DNA of 64,000 nt from Rhodospirillaceae bacterium (lineage in GTDB: Bacteria > Pseudomonadota > Alphaproteobacteria > UBA8366): NCBI GenBank assembly GCA_002722095.1, contig PBKG01000006.1, positions 96,702 through 160,701 on the forward strand. The letters run 5' to 3'. Position numbers and translations under genes: made by a program. The notes under the pieces were generated by a model. It made no database searches and was not told the DNA's origin. It saw nothing but the letters and a program-made list of their open reading frames with translations. How positions within the stretch are numbered: the first letter of the stretch is position 1; the number at the start of each line of letters is the position of its first letter. Below, one piece after another: positions 19,283 to 25,736 of this stretch.

Positions 19283-19764
19283 TCGGACTTCTTACTACCT
19301 TTGTTTCTCCACTCAGTGTCACCGGCTGGGTCCCATGGAAAGACCACCCAATCCTCTTGAGCAACTTCAACCGCGAAATGATCCACAAAGGGCCGCCCTG
19401 CTGGCTTTGCATAAACCGCCGCGTATACAGCGTCCGGAGCCTGCTCACGCACCAGCTTCATAGTCTCGCCACTATCGGCGATATCATCAATCACCAGCCA
19501 CCTGCTATTCGACGGTAGATTGGCGTCTTTCAGAATTTTGGCATCGCCGCGACTGCGTCCGTCATAGGAACTGATCGCGATCACTTCGACCCGGCGCAAA
19601 GAAAGCTCGGCCGACAAAATTGCCGCCGGCGCCAGACCACCACGGCTGACCGCCAACAAGCCATCGAAAGGACCTGACGACCGGACACTTTCGATCAGCG
19701 CAAAACAGTCACGGTGAAACTGTCCCCAGCTTATCGCCAGCTCTCTTTGCGGCAGCTCTGTCAT
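19279..19764 (-). CDS. Guanine/xanthine-type phosphoribosyltransferase
   Basis: A 161-residue type I phosphoribosyltransferase similar to Gpt, which salvages xanthine and guanine. The PRPP-binding signature is WLVIDDIADSGETMKLV; an upstream loop VSRGGLAPAAILSAEL and the late hydrophobic EDWVVFPWD fit the xanthine-guanine group. The exact base preference cannot be read from the sequence. It is a single-gene unit: a Rho-independent terminator for the upstream lipoprotein gene lies just before its start, and it converges on panC. Confidence 0.85.
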   Translation of the reverse strand: MTELPQRELAISWGQFHRDCFALIESVRSSGPFDGLLAVSRGGLAPAAILSAELSLRRVEVIAISSYDGRSRGDAKILKDANLPSNSRWLVIDDIADSGETMKLVREQAPDAVYAAVYAKPAGRPFVDHFAVEVAQEDWVVFPWDPAGDTEWRNKGSKKSD

Positions 19765-19777
19765 ATCTCAAGACAGC

Positions 19778-19806
19778 AAAAAAGCCGGCATCTTTCGGAC
19801 ACCGGC
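19778..19806 (-). terminator. Rho-independent terminator of the OmpA-like lipoprotein gene
   Basis: On the minus strand GCCGGTGTC and GATGCCGGC form a 9-bp stem (two G-U pairs) with a CGAAA loop, followed directly by six T. It begins 26 bp after the lipoprotein stop and ends 14 bp before the phosphoribosyltransferase start, so it separates the two units. Confidence 0.88.
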
Positions 19807-19831
19807 CTTCTAGCATCATCCATCAATGTCG

Positions 19832-20995
19832 TTAGCGTACGTAGACCCGCACTTCGTTAGACCGCGCGGTAGCGCTGTTAGTCGCAGTGAGGTTCACACG
19901 CGACGCCGGCAGTCCCATATCGGTAAGCGTACGCAGCACGCCTTCCGCGTTCCGTTTCGCTGCCGTGGTGTTGAGGATACGCGCCGATGGCGATCCCACC
20001 TTAGGGCTCACCGCGACAAGATCGAAAGCGGCATCGGGCTTACGTTCGACCGCACGACTGACCGCATTGTAGAGCGCCTGCTGATAGGCGACGTTCGGCC
20101 AGTCGAACCGGATCACCACAAGTGGCCGGCTCGACGCACGGCGCTTGCCGGAACGGGCCGCGGTACGGGCTTTGATTTCCGCCTGTGCAAATGCACGGTT
20201 CATCAGGCTCGACCCATAACGTTCGCCATTTTTGATCGCGATCGACATGGTGGTCAGGTTACGACGTTCGTTGCCGAGATAACTGTTTTGCCGATTAATG
20301 TCGTTCGAAAGTTCGTTCAACAGCCGGTCGATGAAAACGACGGTGCGGTTGACCTCGTCTTCGAGACGGCGGAGCTGAACATGATCCTCATCGACCGCGC
20401 AGCTTAATGTATATGTGGCGCGAACGCTATCGAGCAAATAGCCGGCGACGGTAGCTTCCGAACCGGAATCGTTCGACAAGCCATTCATCTTCGAAATATT
20501 GCCCTCGATCTTTTCGAGTTGCTGCTGAGCTTCGTTCCACTGCTTGACTAGAACCGGATTGCCCGGCGTGGTGCCAGCCTGCAGCTTGGCGTTCATCGCC
20601 GCCACGATACCGTGATACCGTTGAGTGGCGGATTCGTTCTCACCACGAAGCGCCGTCATGCGCGAATTCAAGCGATCAATCGCGCCTTTCAGCTTCTCCA
20701 AATCACCACGCATGGAAACGATTTTTTTACCGACGAAGGTGCCGGTGGACTTTGGCGATGGGCCGGCGACAACAGGCTGCGACACAGCGGCTGCACCGGT
20801 CGCACTCGGCGGATTATAAGCTTGCGCAGAACCGACAGGTGCTGGCGTTTTCGGTGCCGCGATGTTGATTTTCGTCGAGGAAGATGAAGCAGCGGGATCC
20901 TCGCCGGACAAGGACGGCCACAACGCATTCGACTCGCACCCTGCGAGGAGAAGCCCGCTCGTAAAAACGACGAGCGCTTTTCGCGAAAATGTCAT
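19832..20995 (-). CDS. Outer-membrane lipoprotein with OmpA-like C-terminal region
   Basis: Starting at the ATG at 20995, the 387-residue product opens with a lipoprotein signal peptide and lipobox LLLAGC, giving a lipidated Cys20. A serine/proline-rich linker is followed by a long helical region (about residues 95-250, SKMNGLSNDSGSE, DEVNRTVVFIDRLLNELSNDI). The C-terminal 100 residues resemble an OmpA-like peptidoglycan-binding fold (VVIRFDWPNVAYQQAL, LNTTAAKRNAEGVLRTL). The OmpA motif is divergent, so peptidoglycan binding is an inference. I do not recognise a named gene. Confidence 0.78.
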   Translation of the reverse strand: MTFSRKALVVFTSGLLLAGCESNALWPSLSGEDPAASSSSTKINIAAPKTPAPVGSAQAYNPPSATGAAAVSQPVVAGPSPKSTGTFVGKKIVSMRGDLEKLKGAIDRLNSRMTALRGENESATQRYHGIVAAMNAKLQAGTTPGNPVLVKQWNEAQQQLEKIEGNISKMNGLSNDSGSEATVAGYLLDSVRATYTLSCAVDEDHVQLRRLEDEVNRTVVFIDRLLNELSNDINRQNSYLGNERRNLTTMSIAIKNGERYGSSLMNRAFAQAEIKARTAARSGKRRASSRPLVVIRFDWPNVAYQQALYNAVSRAVERKPDAAFDLVAVSPKVGSPSARILNTTAAKRNAEGVLRTLTDMGLPASRVNLTATNSATARSNEVRVYVR

Positions 20996-21369
20996 CTCTA
21001 AAAAACCACCCTGCGAGTTAACAACCCATTCAACCCCAAAATCCAAATAGGTAACCGTGAATCACCAGTGACCGCGCTTGCCAGAAGACTAAACGAACGG
21101 CTCACCGAGAGTCCTAACTATGATCGTTACCTACTAACATATACGACATTCAGATTCTACTGACCCGAATATGGCTAAACAAGCGGAAATGCGCAACAAA
21201 TATCCAATGGAAAAATCGGAACGAATCTGGATTTAGACTAGATTCGCCGCATTCTCGATCCGCCTCACCAAATACTGCATTCTACAGACGCAGCTTTTTC
21301 AAAATGGCTGCTGTAATTAAATGGTTGTGTGAATCCGAGTAACCCACCAATCACCGCCGCGCCAAAATG
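20996..21369. other. 374-bp AT-rich gene-free stretch with one dyad
   Basis: No convincing open frame or RNA gene is seen. The right part is the likely promoter region of the downstream units. It contains one perfect dyad, CGAATCT-N11-AGATTCG, at 21222-21246. Composition is clearly more AT-rich than the flanking genes. Confidence 0.5.
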
Positions 21370-21609
21370 TTATACCTTAAGTCGGGATTTCACCACGTAA
21401 ACAAGCGCAATGATAATAGCGATGCCAATAAAGTTGGCGGCATCGACTTTTCCGGTCAACGCGAAAATATTGTCCATAACCGCTAAAACGACGACGCCTG
21501 AACTTTGACCGAGAATGAGAAAAATCAAAATAGCGAGCAATACCAGTAAAAAACCCAGTTCGATAAAAGCCCACAACGCTTTGTTCACTTTGCCGACAGT
21601 TCTCAACAT
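21370..21609 (-). CDS. Two-helix membrane microprotein A, unknown function
   Basis: A 79-residue, very hydrophobic protein with a basic N-terminus (MLRTVGKVNK), a first membrane helix (FLLVLLAILIFLILG), a short loop with a conserved-looking MDNIF, and a second helix (FIGIAIIIALVYVV) ending KSRLKV. A GAGAGG ribosome-binding site precedes the ATG. It is not a family I recognise. Its C-terminal 40 residues align without gaps to the neighbouring protein at 21757-21981 (shared V, L, D, I, K, A, G, R positions), so the two look like paralogues. A strong hairpin lies 27 bp before its start. Confidence 0.65.
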   Translation of the reverse strand: MLRTVGKVNKALWAFIELGFLLVLLAILIFLILGQSSGVVVLAVMDNIFALTGKVDAANFIGIAIIIALVYVVKSRLKV

Positions 21610-21635
21610 CCCAGCCTCTCAAAACCGGAAAAACC

Positions 21636-21659
21636 GGGTGGGAGCATAAGCCCCCACCC
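21636..21659 (-). terminator. GC-rich hairpin with T run just upstream of microprotein A
   Basis: On the minus strand GGGTGGG pairs with CCCACCC around a 10-nt loop, followed by GGTTTTT. It could end transcripts from microprotein B or act as an attenuator in the leader of microprotein A, whose ATG is only 27 bp further on. Confidence 0.5.
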
Positions 21660-21662
21660 CAT

Positions 21663-21696
21663 TTAATACGTAAGTTTGCTTAATACGTAAGTTTGC
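21663..21696. repeat. Perfect tandem duplication of a 17-bp unit
   Basis: The unit TTAATACGTAAGTTTGC occurs twice head to tail (21663-21679 and 21680-21696). The second copy supplies part of the left arm of the adjacent 12-bp hairpin, which suggests the unit arose by local slippage or duplication. Confidence 0.85.
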
Positions 21697-21717
21697 CTGA
21701 AAAAATCAGGCAAACTT
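21689..21717 (-). terminator. Perfect 12-bp stem-loop downstream of microprotein B
   Basis: AAGTTTGCCTGA (21689-21700) and TCAGGCAAACTT (21706-21717) form a perfect 12-bp stem with a 5-nt loop, 40 bp after the stop of microprotein B on the minus strand. There is no long T tract after it, so it may be a transcript-end or stability element more than a classical terminator. Confidence 0.6.
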
Positions 21718-21756
21718 TAAGCTAAATTCAATTGCTTTACGGAAAACTTCCGAGTC

Positions 21757-21981
21757 TTACGGAGCCTTCCGATTCGAGAACAGCCAAAGGATAATGCCCA
21801 AGGCAATCAGACCAACGAGGCCAGCTTGCGACAGCTTATCGACGATACCGATTATGCCATCGACCACATTGCCGAGGAACGGAACCTTATTGCCGGCCAC
21901 AATCGAGGCCACCACGGCCAATGCCGCAATCGACAATAAAATGTCGGTAAGCTCACCGACAATGATCTTGAATTTTCCCAT
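21757..21981 (-). CDS. Two-helix membrane microprotein B, unknown function
   Basis: A 74-residue hydrophobic protein: MGKFKIIVGELTD, a first membrane helix (ILLSIAALAVVASIVAG), a loop VVDGIIGIVDKLSQ, a second helix (LVGLIALGIILWLF) and a basic end SNRKAP. A GGGGAGAA ribosome-binding site sits just before the ATG, supporting translation. It resembles microprotein A in size, topology and an ungapped C-terminal alignment. It belongs to no family I can name. The small, glycine-rich two-helix form is compatible with an oligomer-forming or regulatory membrane peptide; that is only a guess. Confidence 0.68.
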   Translation of the reverse strand: MGKFKIIVGELTDILLSIAALAVVASIVAGNKVPFLGNVVDGIIGIVDKLSQAGLVGLIALGIILWLFSNRKAP

Positions 21982-22218
21982 ATCGAGAATTCTCCCCTAA
22001 GGTTTAGAGACACAACACTAGATATGGTGCCATTTTTTGCGACACCACACAATATCGTGATTTGGGGACAAATTTTTTGTGCGGCGTACCCGATTCACCG
22101 CATTGCGTATCCAATTGGCGTCACAAGACAATTTGACGGCACAATTTTTTCAATTTTGCATCGCAGCATTGGCGTTCACAGACTTGTCCACAAAATTTAG
22201 ACACTGAGATTCGACAAA

Positions 22219-22443
22219 TTGGCCTCGCGTCTCTCGGTCAGCGCCCAGTATTTCAGCAAGGATTCGAGTCTCGTCGAACGGTATTTGGTGCTTCGAATCG
22301 TACATCCGCACCATAAGTCGATCACCAAAATGCCATATAATTTATTGATATACAACGAAACTAATTGTTTGATCTCCCCTTGCCTCAAAAATGAAATGCA
22401 AATTTCCAAACTTCTAGGTGACAATCAGATGACGCTGGGCTAA
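22219..22443 (+). CDS. Doubtful 74-codon ORF or part of a small RNA
   Basis: A frame opening at TTG 22219, bounded upstream by an in-frame TAG, ends at a TAA 8 bp before a good terminator. The predicted product (MASRLSVSAQYFSKDSS...) shows no recognised domain, and no convincing ribosome-binding site precedes the TTG. The composition differs from neighbouring genes. It is kept only because the terminator implies a transcript. Confidence 0.25.
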   Translation: MASRLSVSAQYFSKDSSLVERYLVLRIVHPHHKSITKMPYNLLIYNETNCLISPCLKNEMQISKLLGDNQMTLG

Positions 22444-22451
22444 GTAGGGCG

Positions 22452-22473
22452 CCGCCGTTGTTCGGCGGTTTTT
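22452..22473 (+). terminator. Rho-independent terminator
   Basis: CCGCCG and CGGCGG form a six-bp GC stem with a TTGTT loop, followed by five T on the plus strand. No recognised gene lies immediately upstream, so it marks an uncharacterised rightward transcript. Confidence 0.8.
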
Positions 22474-22483
22474 CCCCGAGTCG

Positions 22484-22633
22484 CGTCTTTTCGGAAAAAT
22501 AGCGACTCGGTCCGGCATAGACTAAATTGTCGGATTTCAAGCGCCCGTAGCTCAACTGGATAGAGTACCTGACTACGGATCAGGGGGTTGGGGGTTCGAA
22601 TCCTCCCGGGCGCGCCACTATTCCGAAAAGACG
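22484..22633. repeat. 13-bp inverted repeat flanking the tRNA-Arg gene
   Basis: CGTCTTTTCGGAA (22484-22496) is matched by its exact reverse complement TTCCGAAAAGACG (22621-22633). The left arm ends 44 bp before the tRNA and the right arm begins 3 bp after its CCA. In a precursor RNA the arms could pair and enclose the tRNA. Confidence 0.75.
22541..22617 (+). tRNA. tRNA-Arg (anticodon ACG)
   Basis: A 77-nt cloverleaf with acceptor stem GCGCCCG/CGGGCGC, discriminator G and an encoded CCA. The D arm is GCTCAACTGGATAGAGT, and the anticodon stem CCTGA/TCAGG holds the loop CTACGGA, giving anticodon ACG. The T arm contains GGTTCGAATC. ACG is normally edited to ICG by TadA and reads the CGU, CGC and CGA codons. 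Confidence 0.97.
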
Positions 22634-22738
22634 AAGGCGAGTTAGCTGCCCTTTCGCAAGCACAATGCAATGCGAAAACTGCCGCATATTCCAGGCTTCG
22701 ACGCCTTATTCACTTCGCCCGACACCTAGTATCGATAT

Positions 22739-23860
22739 TTATTGATCCGATGAATCGGAAGTCTCTTCCGGGTCCGTAGTATCCTCAACGACACCAAATA
22801 TGCGCTCGAAAAAGGATTTTTCTTCTTTGGGCTCCGGTTCGGGTATTGCGCTATCCGCCACAGCTTCTTTGATTGCCGCAGTTTCCTCCGGCGATGGTGG
22901 CGACACCGTATCCTGCGGAACCGGCGGTGGTTCGCTCTGTTTTTGGACGGGCTTTCGTTTTGGTGTTTTCTTAGCGACTTTCCGCTTAGCCGCTTTTTTC
23001 ACCTTTTTAGCCGTTGCCTTCTTGGTCTTTGGCTTTTTCGCAGGCTTGGCATTTGCTTTTGCCTTCGCAGTGGCCTTCACCGTCTTCTGCTTAATTTTCT
23101 TAGGACCCGGTTTAGCTGTTGCCGCTGCTTTTTTGGCCGCCTCCGTAGCTTTAGGCTGTTCGCTCTTATTGCCCGCTTTTTTCACCGACGCTTTTTTTTC
23201 GGACTTGGTTTGAGTCTCCGATTTCTTGGGGGCAGTCTCAGCCTTTTTTGTGTCCGGTCTCTCGTTTTTGTTTACTGCCGCCTTTTGTTTTTTGGGCGTC
23301 TCTTTCGCTTTCGACGTAACCGTACCGCGGCTTGGGAGCACCGGTTCTGCATTCGGCGCATCGTTGGCTACGGGCAACAATTCACCTGCCCAAAGCCCGC
23401 GCCCGGATTGCTTGGCGTCGTCCTGGTCGACCTTGTAGCGCTCGGACTGATCCATAAGCGCCTTGGCCCAACCCGCCCGCACCAATGCTTCACCAATGTC
23501 GTGTTCACCCGCATAACAGGTCGCGACAGTTACGCCAGCCTGCTTAGGCGCCGACTTTTCCACATCGCAGGAAAGGTATGCGCCATCAGCTATCCGAATG
23601 AGTTCGGCCCAAGCTATGACGCCGCAGCGCATTTTTACCTCGTTAATTAGGCAATTCTGAGTCCGGCGCGGCGCCTCGATCGCGAACAATTGGATGGTCT
23701 GATTTTTGATCGAAACCAAGTTACCGGACAAGACAACCGCGCGACCGCGAATCTCCTTATCCGCCGCCGATCCGGTCAACGGAACGATCGTCAACGTCAA
23801 AACTACGCATAGACAGCGGACGACCGCTGCAAATACCGGCCTTTCCCGAGGCATCGGCAT
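22739..23860 (-). CDS. Secreted SNase-fold protein with degenerate active site and histone-H1-like tail
   Basis: A 373-residue protein with an N-terminal signal peptide (CLCVVLTLTIVPLTGSAA). A thermonuclease-like domain covers about residues 35-165, recognised from its late part (DIGEALVRAGWAKAL, then DAKQSGRGLWAG). The catalytic positions of staphylococcal nuclease look lost: the DGDT calcium loop is SGNL, the usual Arg is Gln (QLFAIEAP), DAPE is EAPR, and the second Arg region reads GVTVATC. A tail of about 130 residues (roughly 180-310) is almost only K, A, P and T, like histone H1 or bacterial H1-like proteins. An acidic end follows. Catalysis is doubtful; nucleic-acid or polyanion binding is possible. 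Confidence 0.75.
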   Translation of the reverse strand: MPMPRERPVFAAVVRCLCVVLTLTIVPLTGSAADKEIRGRAVVLSGNLVSIKNQTIQLFAIEAPRRTQNCLINEVKMRCGVIAWAELIRIADGAYLSCDVEKSAPKQAGVTVATCYAGEHDIGEALVRAGWAKALMDQSERYKVDQDDAKQSGRGLWAGELLPVANDAPNAEPVLPSRGTVTSKAKETPKKQKAAVNKNERPDTKKAETAPKKSETQTKSEKKASVKKAGNKSEQPKATEAAKKAAATAKPGPKKIKQKTVKATAKAKANAKPAKKPKTKKATAKKVKKAAKRKVAKKTPKRKPVQKQSEPPPVPQDTVSPPSPEETAAIKEAVADSAIPEPEPKEEKSFFERIFGVVEDTTDPEETSDSSDQ

Positions 23861-23966
23861 GAATACTCCCGCGTCTTATATTGTCGCGGAGGGAAGCCTC
23901 CGCGTTTTTGATTACGCGATCATAACACGGTCTGTTGGCCAGCGCCCGTCCGGAAATTGGGATTCG

Positions 23967-24179
23967 CTAATTTTTTCGCGCGTCGGGTATGGATTTTGTC
24001 TGAGTCTCGTTCCGATCCCTAGCAGGCATCGGTGCATTTGCAGGTTCTTCGCACTGAGCACCGTCGCAACAGGGAGCCAAATTTGTTTTGCAATGAAGAC
24101 ACTGTGCGTGCCCATGAACATAGTCCATCGGGGTTTCGTGACCGCAAAATGGACAACGCAAGGTCGACGGCGAAGTCAT
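23967..24179 (-). CDS. Small zinc-ribbon protein
   Basis: A 70-residue protein with CxxC knuckles CPFCGHETP and CLHCKTN plus a CCDGAQC cluster, which would bind one or more zinc ions. The DYVHGHAQC segment between the knuckles is distinctive. The C-terminal third is polar and probably disordered. An ATG start and its position 50 bp behind the 3-hydroxyacyl-CoA dehydrogenase gene on the same strand support it as a real gene. The function is unknown. Confidence 0.68.
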   Translation of the reverse strand: MTSPSTLRCPFCGHETPMDYVHGHAQCLHCKTNLAPCCDGAQCEEPANAPMPARDRNETQTKSIPDARKN

Positions 24180-24229
24180 GACCGGATGCTACCACATCGC
24201 AGTCCGCTACCGCTAAACCTCTTTAAAAT

Positions 24230-25330
24230 TCATTTTAAAAGCTTGCCTACACGTTCGAGTGCTACGGGCATCGGCGCATCATAGAGTTCGGATAGTGGTC
24301 CCACTACGCGCGCAACTTCTTCGCTTCCAAGTTCGTCCATCAACGCACATGGGGGCTTGCCGAATTTCAGCGCTAATTGAGCGCCCATATCGATATCGGC
24401 TGGGCTCGCGACGGCCTCGTCCAGCTCTTGCAAAACCGGCAGAAAGATCGCCCCCATAAGCCGATCGGCAATAACCCGGTCTCGGTCATGATCAGGTTCG
24501 CTGGCCGGTGGTTCGATTAGCCAAGTATCGCCGGTAGCTCCTTTTTCCGACACGGAGGCCGCAGGTTTATAGAAAGCACCAAGTTCCACCAGATTATCCT
24601 GAGCATGTGCCATGACCTGCATGCCAACCAGATTCATGACCACGAAAGGCCCCGCCGCCGCGCCAAGCACGTCGCTTGCCACCCGGTCGATTTCAGCGGC
24701 AGTGCCGAGCCCTTCATCGTAAAGTCGCGCCGCCTCATTGGCGTATGGGCAAAAAAAGCGATTGAGCGCAAAACCACTGCTACCGCGACAGAGCACAGGT
24801 TTCTTATTGGTTTTGCCGCAGAACTCAACAATCCGGTCAACCACACTGGGCGACGTCGCATCCCCCTTTACCACTTCAACGATGGGGCTTATTGCGGGCG
24901 GGTTAAAATAGTGAATTCCAAGGAAATTTGTCGGCTCCGCAACACCGCCAGCCAGCGCGTTGACCTTTAAGCAACTGGTATTAGTGCCAAGAACGACGCC
25001 TTCCGCCAGCATCGGCGCTATTTTGGCGTATAATTCAGTTTTGACGTCAAATCTTTCGAATACCGCTTCAATTACCAAATCGCACTCGCCAAGCGCCTTA
25101 AAGTCTGTGCCGGCACTCAGGCGATTCCGGGCTGAATCGGCATCTTCCGGTGTCATTCGCCCTTTTTCCACGTTTCGGGCATAGAATTTCTCCGCCGACG
25201 CGATAGCGCGGTGCAGATTTTCCGTTGAAATATCGACTAAATTCGCCGCAATTCCATGTTGGGCGATATTCGTCGCAATGCCGGATCCCATCGTTCCCGC
25301 GCCGATGATTCCCACCCGCTCGAATGACAT
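24230..25330 (-). CDS. 3-hydroxyacyl-CoA dehydrogenase family protein
   Basis: Oxidises 3-hydroxyacyl-CoA (or reduces acetoacetyl-CoA) with NAD(P). The N-terminal Rossmann domain opens VGIIGAGTMGSGIA. The LVIEAVFERFDVK segment and the catalytic LGIHYFNPPAISPIVEVV follow. The C-terminal dimerisation domain contains SSGFALNRFFCPYANEAARL, and the protein has 366 residues, longer than the 280-300 of simple 3-hydroxybutyryl-CoA dehydrogenases, because a second C-terminal helical lobe is present. The start is the ATG at 25330, with AGAGG upstream. It is divergent from the RTX gene. Confidence 0.9.
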   Translation of the reverse strand: MSFERVGIIGAGTMGSGIATNIAQHGIAANLVDISTENLHRAIASAEKFYARNVEKGRMTPEDADSARNRLSAGTDFKALGECDLVIEAVFERFDVKTELYAKIAPMLAEGVVLGTNTSCLKVNALAGGVAEPTNFLGIHYFNPPAISPIVEVVKGDATSPSVVDRIVEFCGKTNKKPVLCRGSSGFALNRFFCPYANEAARLYDEGLGTAAEIDRVASDVLGAAAGPFVVMNLVGMQVMAHAQDNLVELGAFYKPAASVSEKGATGDTWLIEPPASEPDHDRDRVIADRLMGAIFLPVLQELDEAVASPADIDMGAQLALKFGKPPCALMDELGSEEVARVVGPLSELYDAPMPVALERVGKLLK

Positions 25331-25736
25331 CTTGTGACCTCTCACGTAAAACCGCGCTCAGGTTGAGCGCCGAGGCATGCTAGTCGCGCAAAATCGCACC
25401 CGCAAGACAAATGCTGCACCGCAGCGAGAGAAATCTGCCTCCACATCGGGAGCGAAGCATTGGAGGCACAAGAAATCATAAAGTTTTTCTGTTCTTCAGG
25501 CCCGGCATCGGACACCTGACGACCCCTAACAATAGATTGATTCTAAATAATAAACGCTGCTTGGCATAAACCGGAAAACTTGCGTTTCGACGCAATATGT
25601 GCAATTTTATTTAAATTTTTTTCTATTGTGACGACGAACACATTTACGGTTAATTTTTCGTGTTAATAAATTAACAAAATATTGCCAGGATTAGTTCTTG
25701 GCGGAGCAGAGTTGAGTACATCACAGGTAGGGCCCC
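25331..25736. promoter_or_regulatory. AT-rich divergent control region of the RTX gene
   Basis: A 406-bp gene-free interval between the divergent dehydrogenase and RTX genes. The half next to the RTX gene is strongly AT-rich, with T tracts around 25610-25625. It includes a perfect dyad GTTAATTT-N11-AAATTAAC at 25649-25675, 61 bp before the ATG, which is a candidate operator. No confident -35/-10 pair could be picked. Confidence 0.45.
25649..25675. promoter_or_regulatory. Perfect 8-N11-8 dyad upstream of the RTX gene
   Basis: GTTAATTT (25649-25656) and AAATTAAC (25668-25675) are exact reverse complements with an 11-bp spacer. The half-site centres are 19 bp apart, close to two helical turns, as expected for a dimeric regulator. 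The regulator is unknown. Confidence 0.5.

Larger units (their letters stand above)
21982..22540. other. AT-rich interval before tRNA-Arg
   Basis: About 560 bp with low GC and several T/A runs. It contains one doubtful TTG-started frame (22219-22443), a Rho-independent terminator on the plus strand (22452-22473), a nine-bp inverted repeat CCGAGTCGC/GCGACTCGG (22476-22510) and one DnaA-box-like TTGTCCACA near 22185. The clear terminator shows that something is transcribed rightwards here, either the small frame or a non-coding RNA. Confidence 0.5.

Noticed and set aside
22541..22617. tRNA-Arg as an attachment site of an integrated element
   Set aside because: No integrase, phage gene or second copy of the tRNA 3' end was found nearby, and the AT-rich stretch lies on the 5' side.
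25601..25680. CtrA operator (TTAA-N7-TTAA) before the RTX gene
   Set aside because: TTAA pairs are present but their spacing is 9 or 4 bp, not 7.
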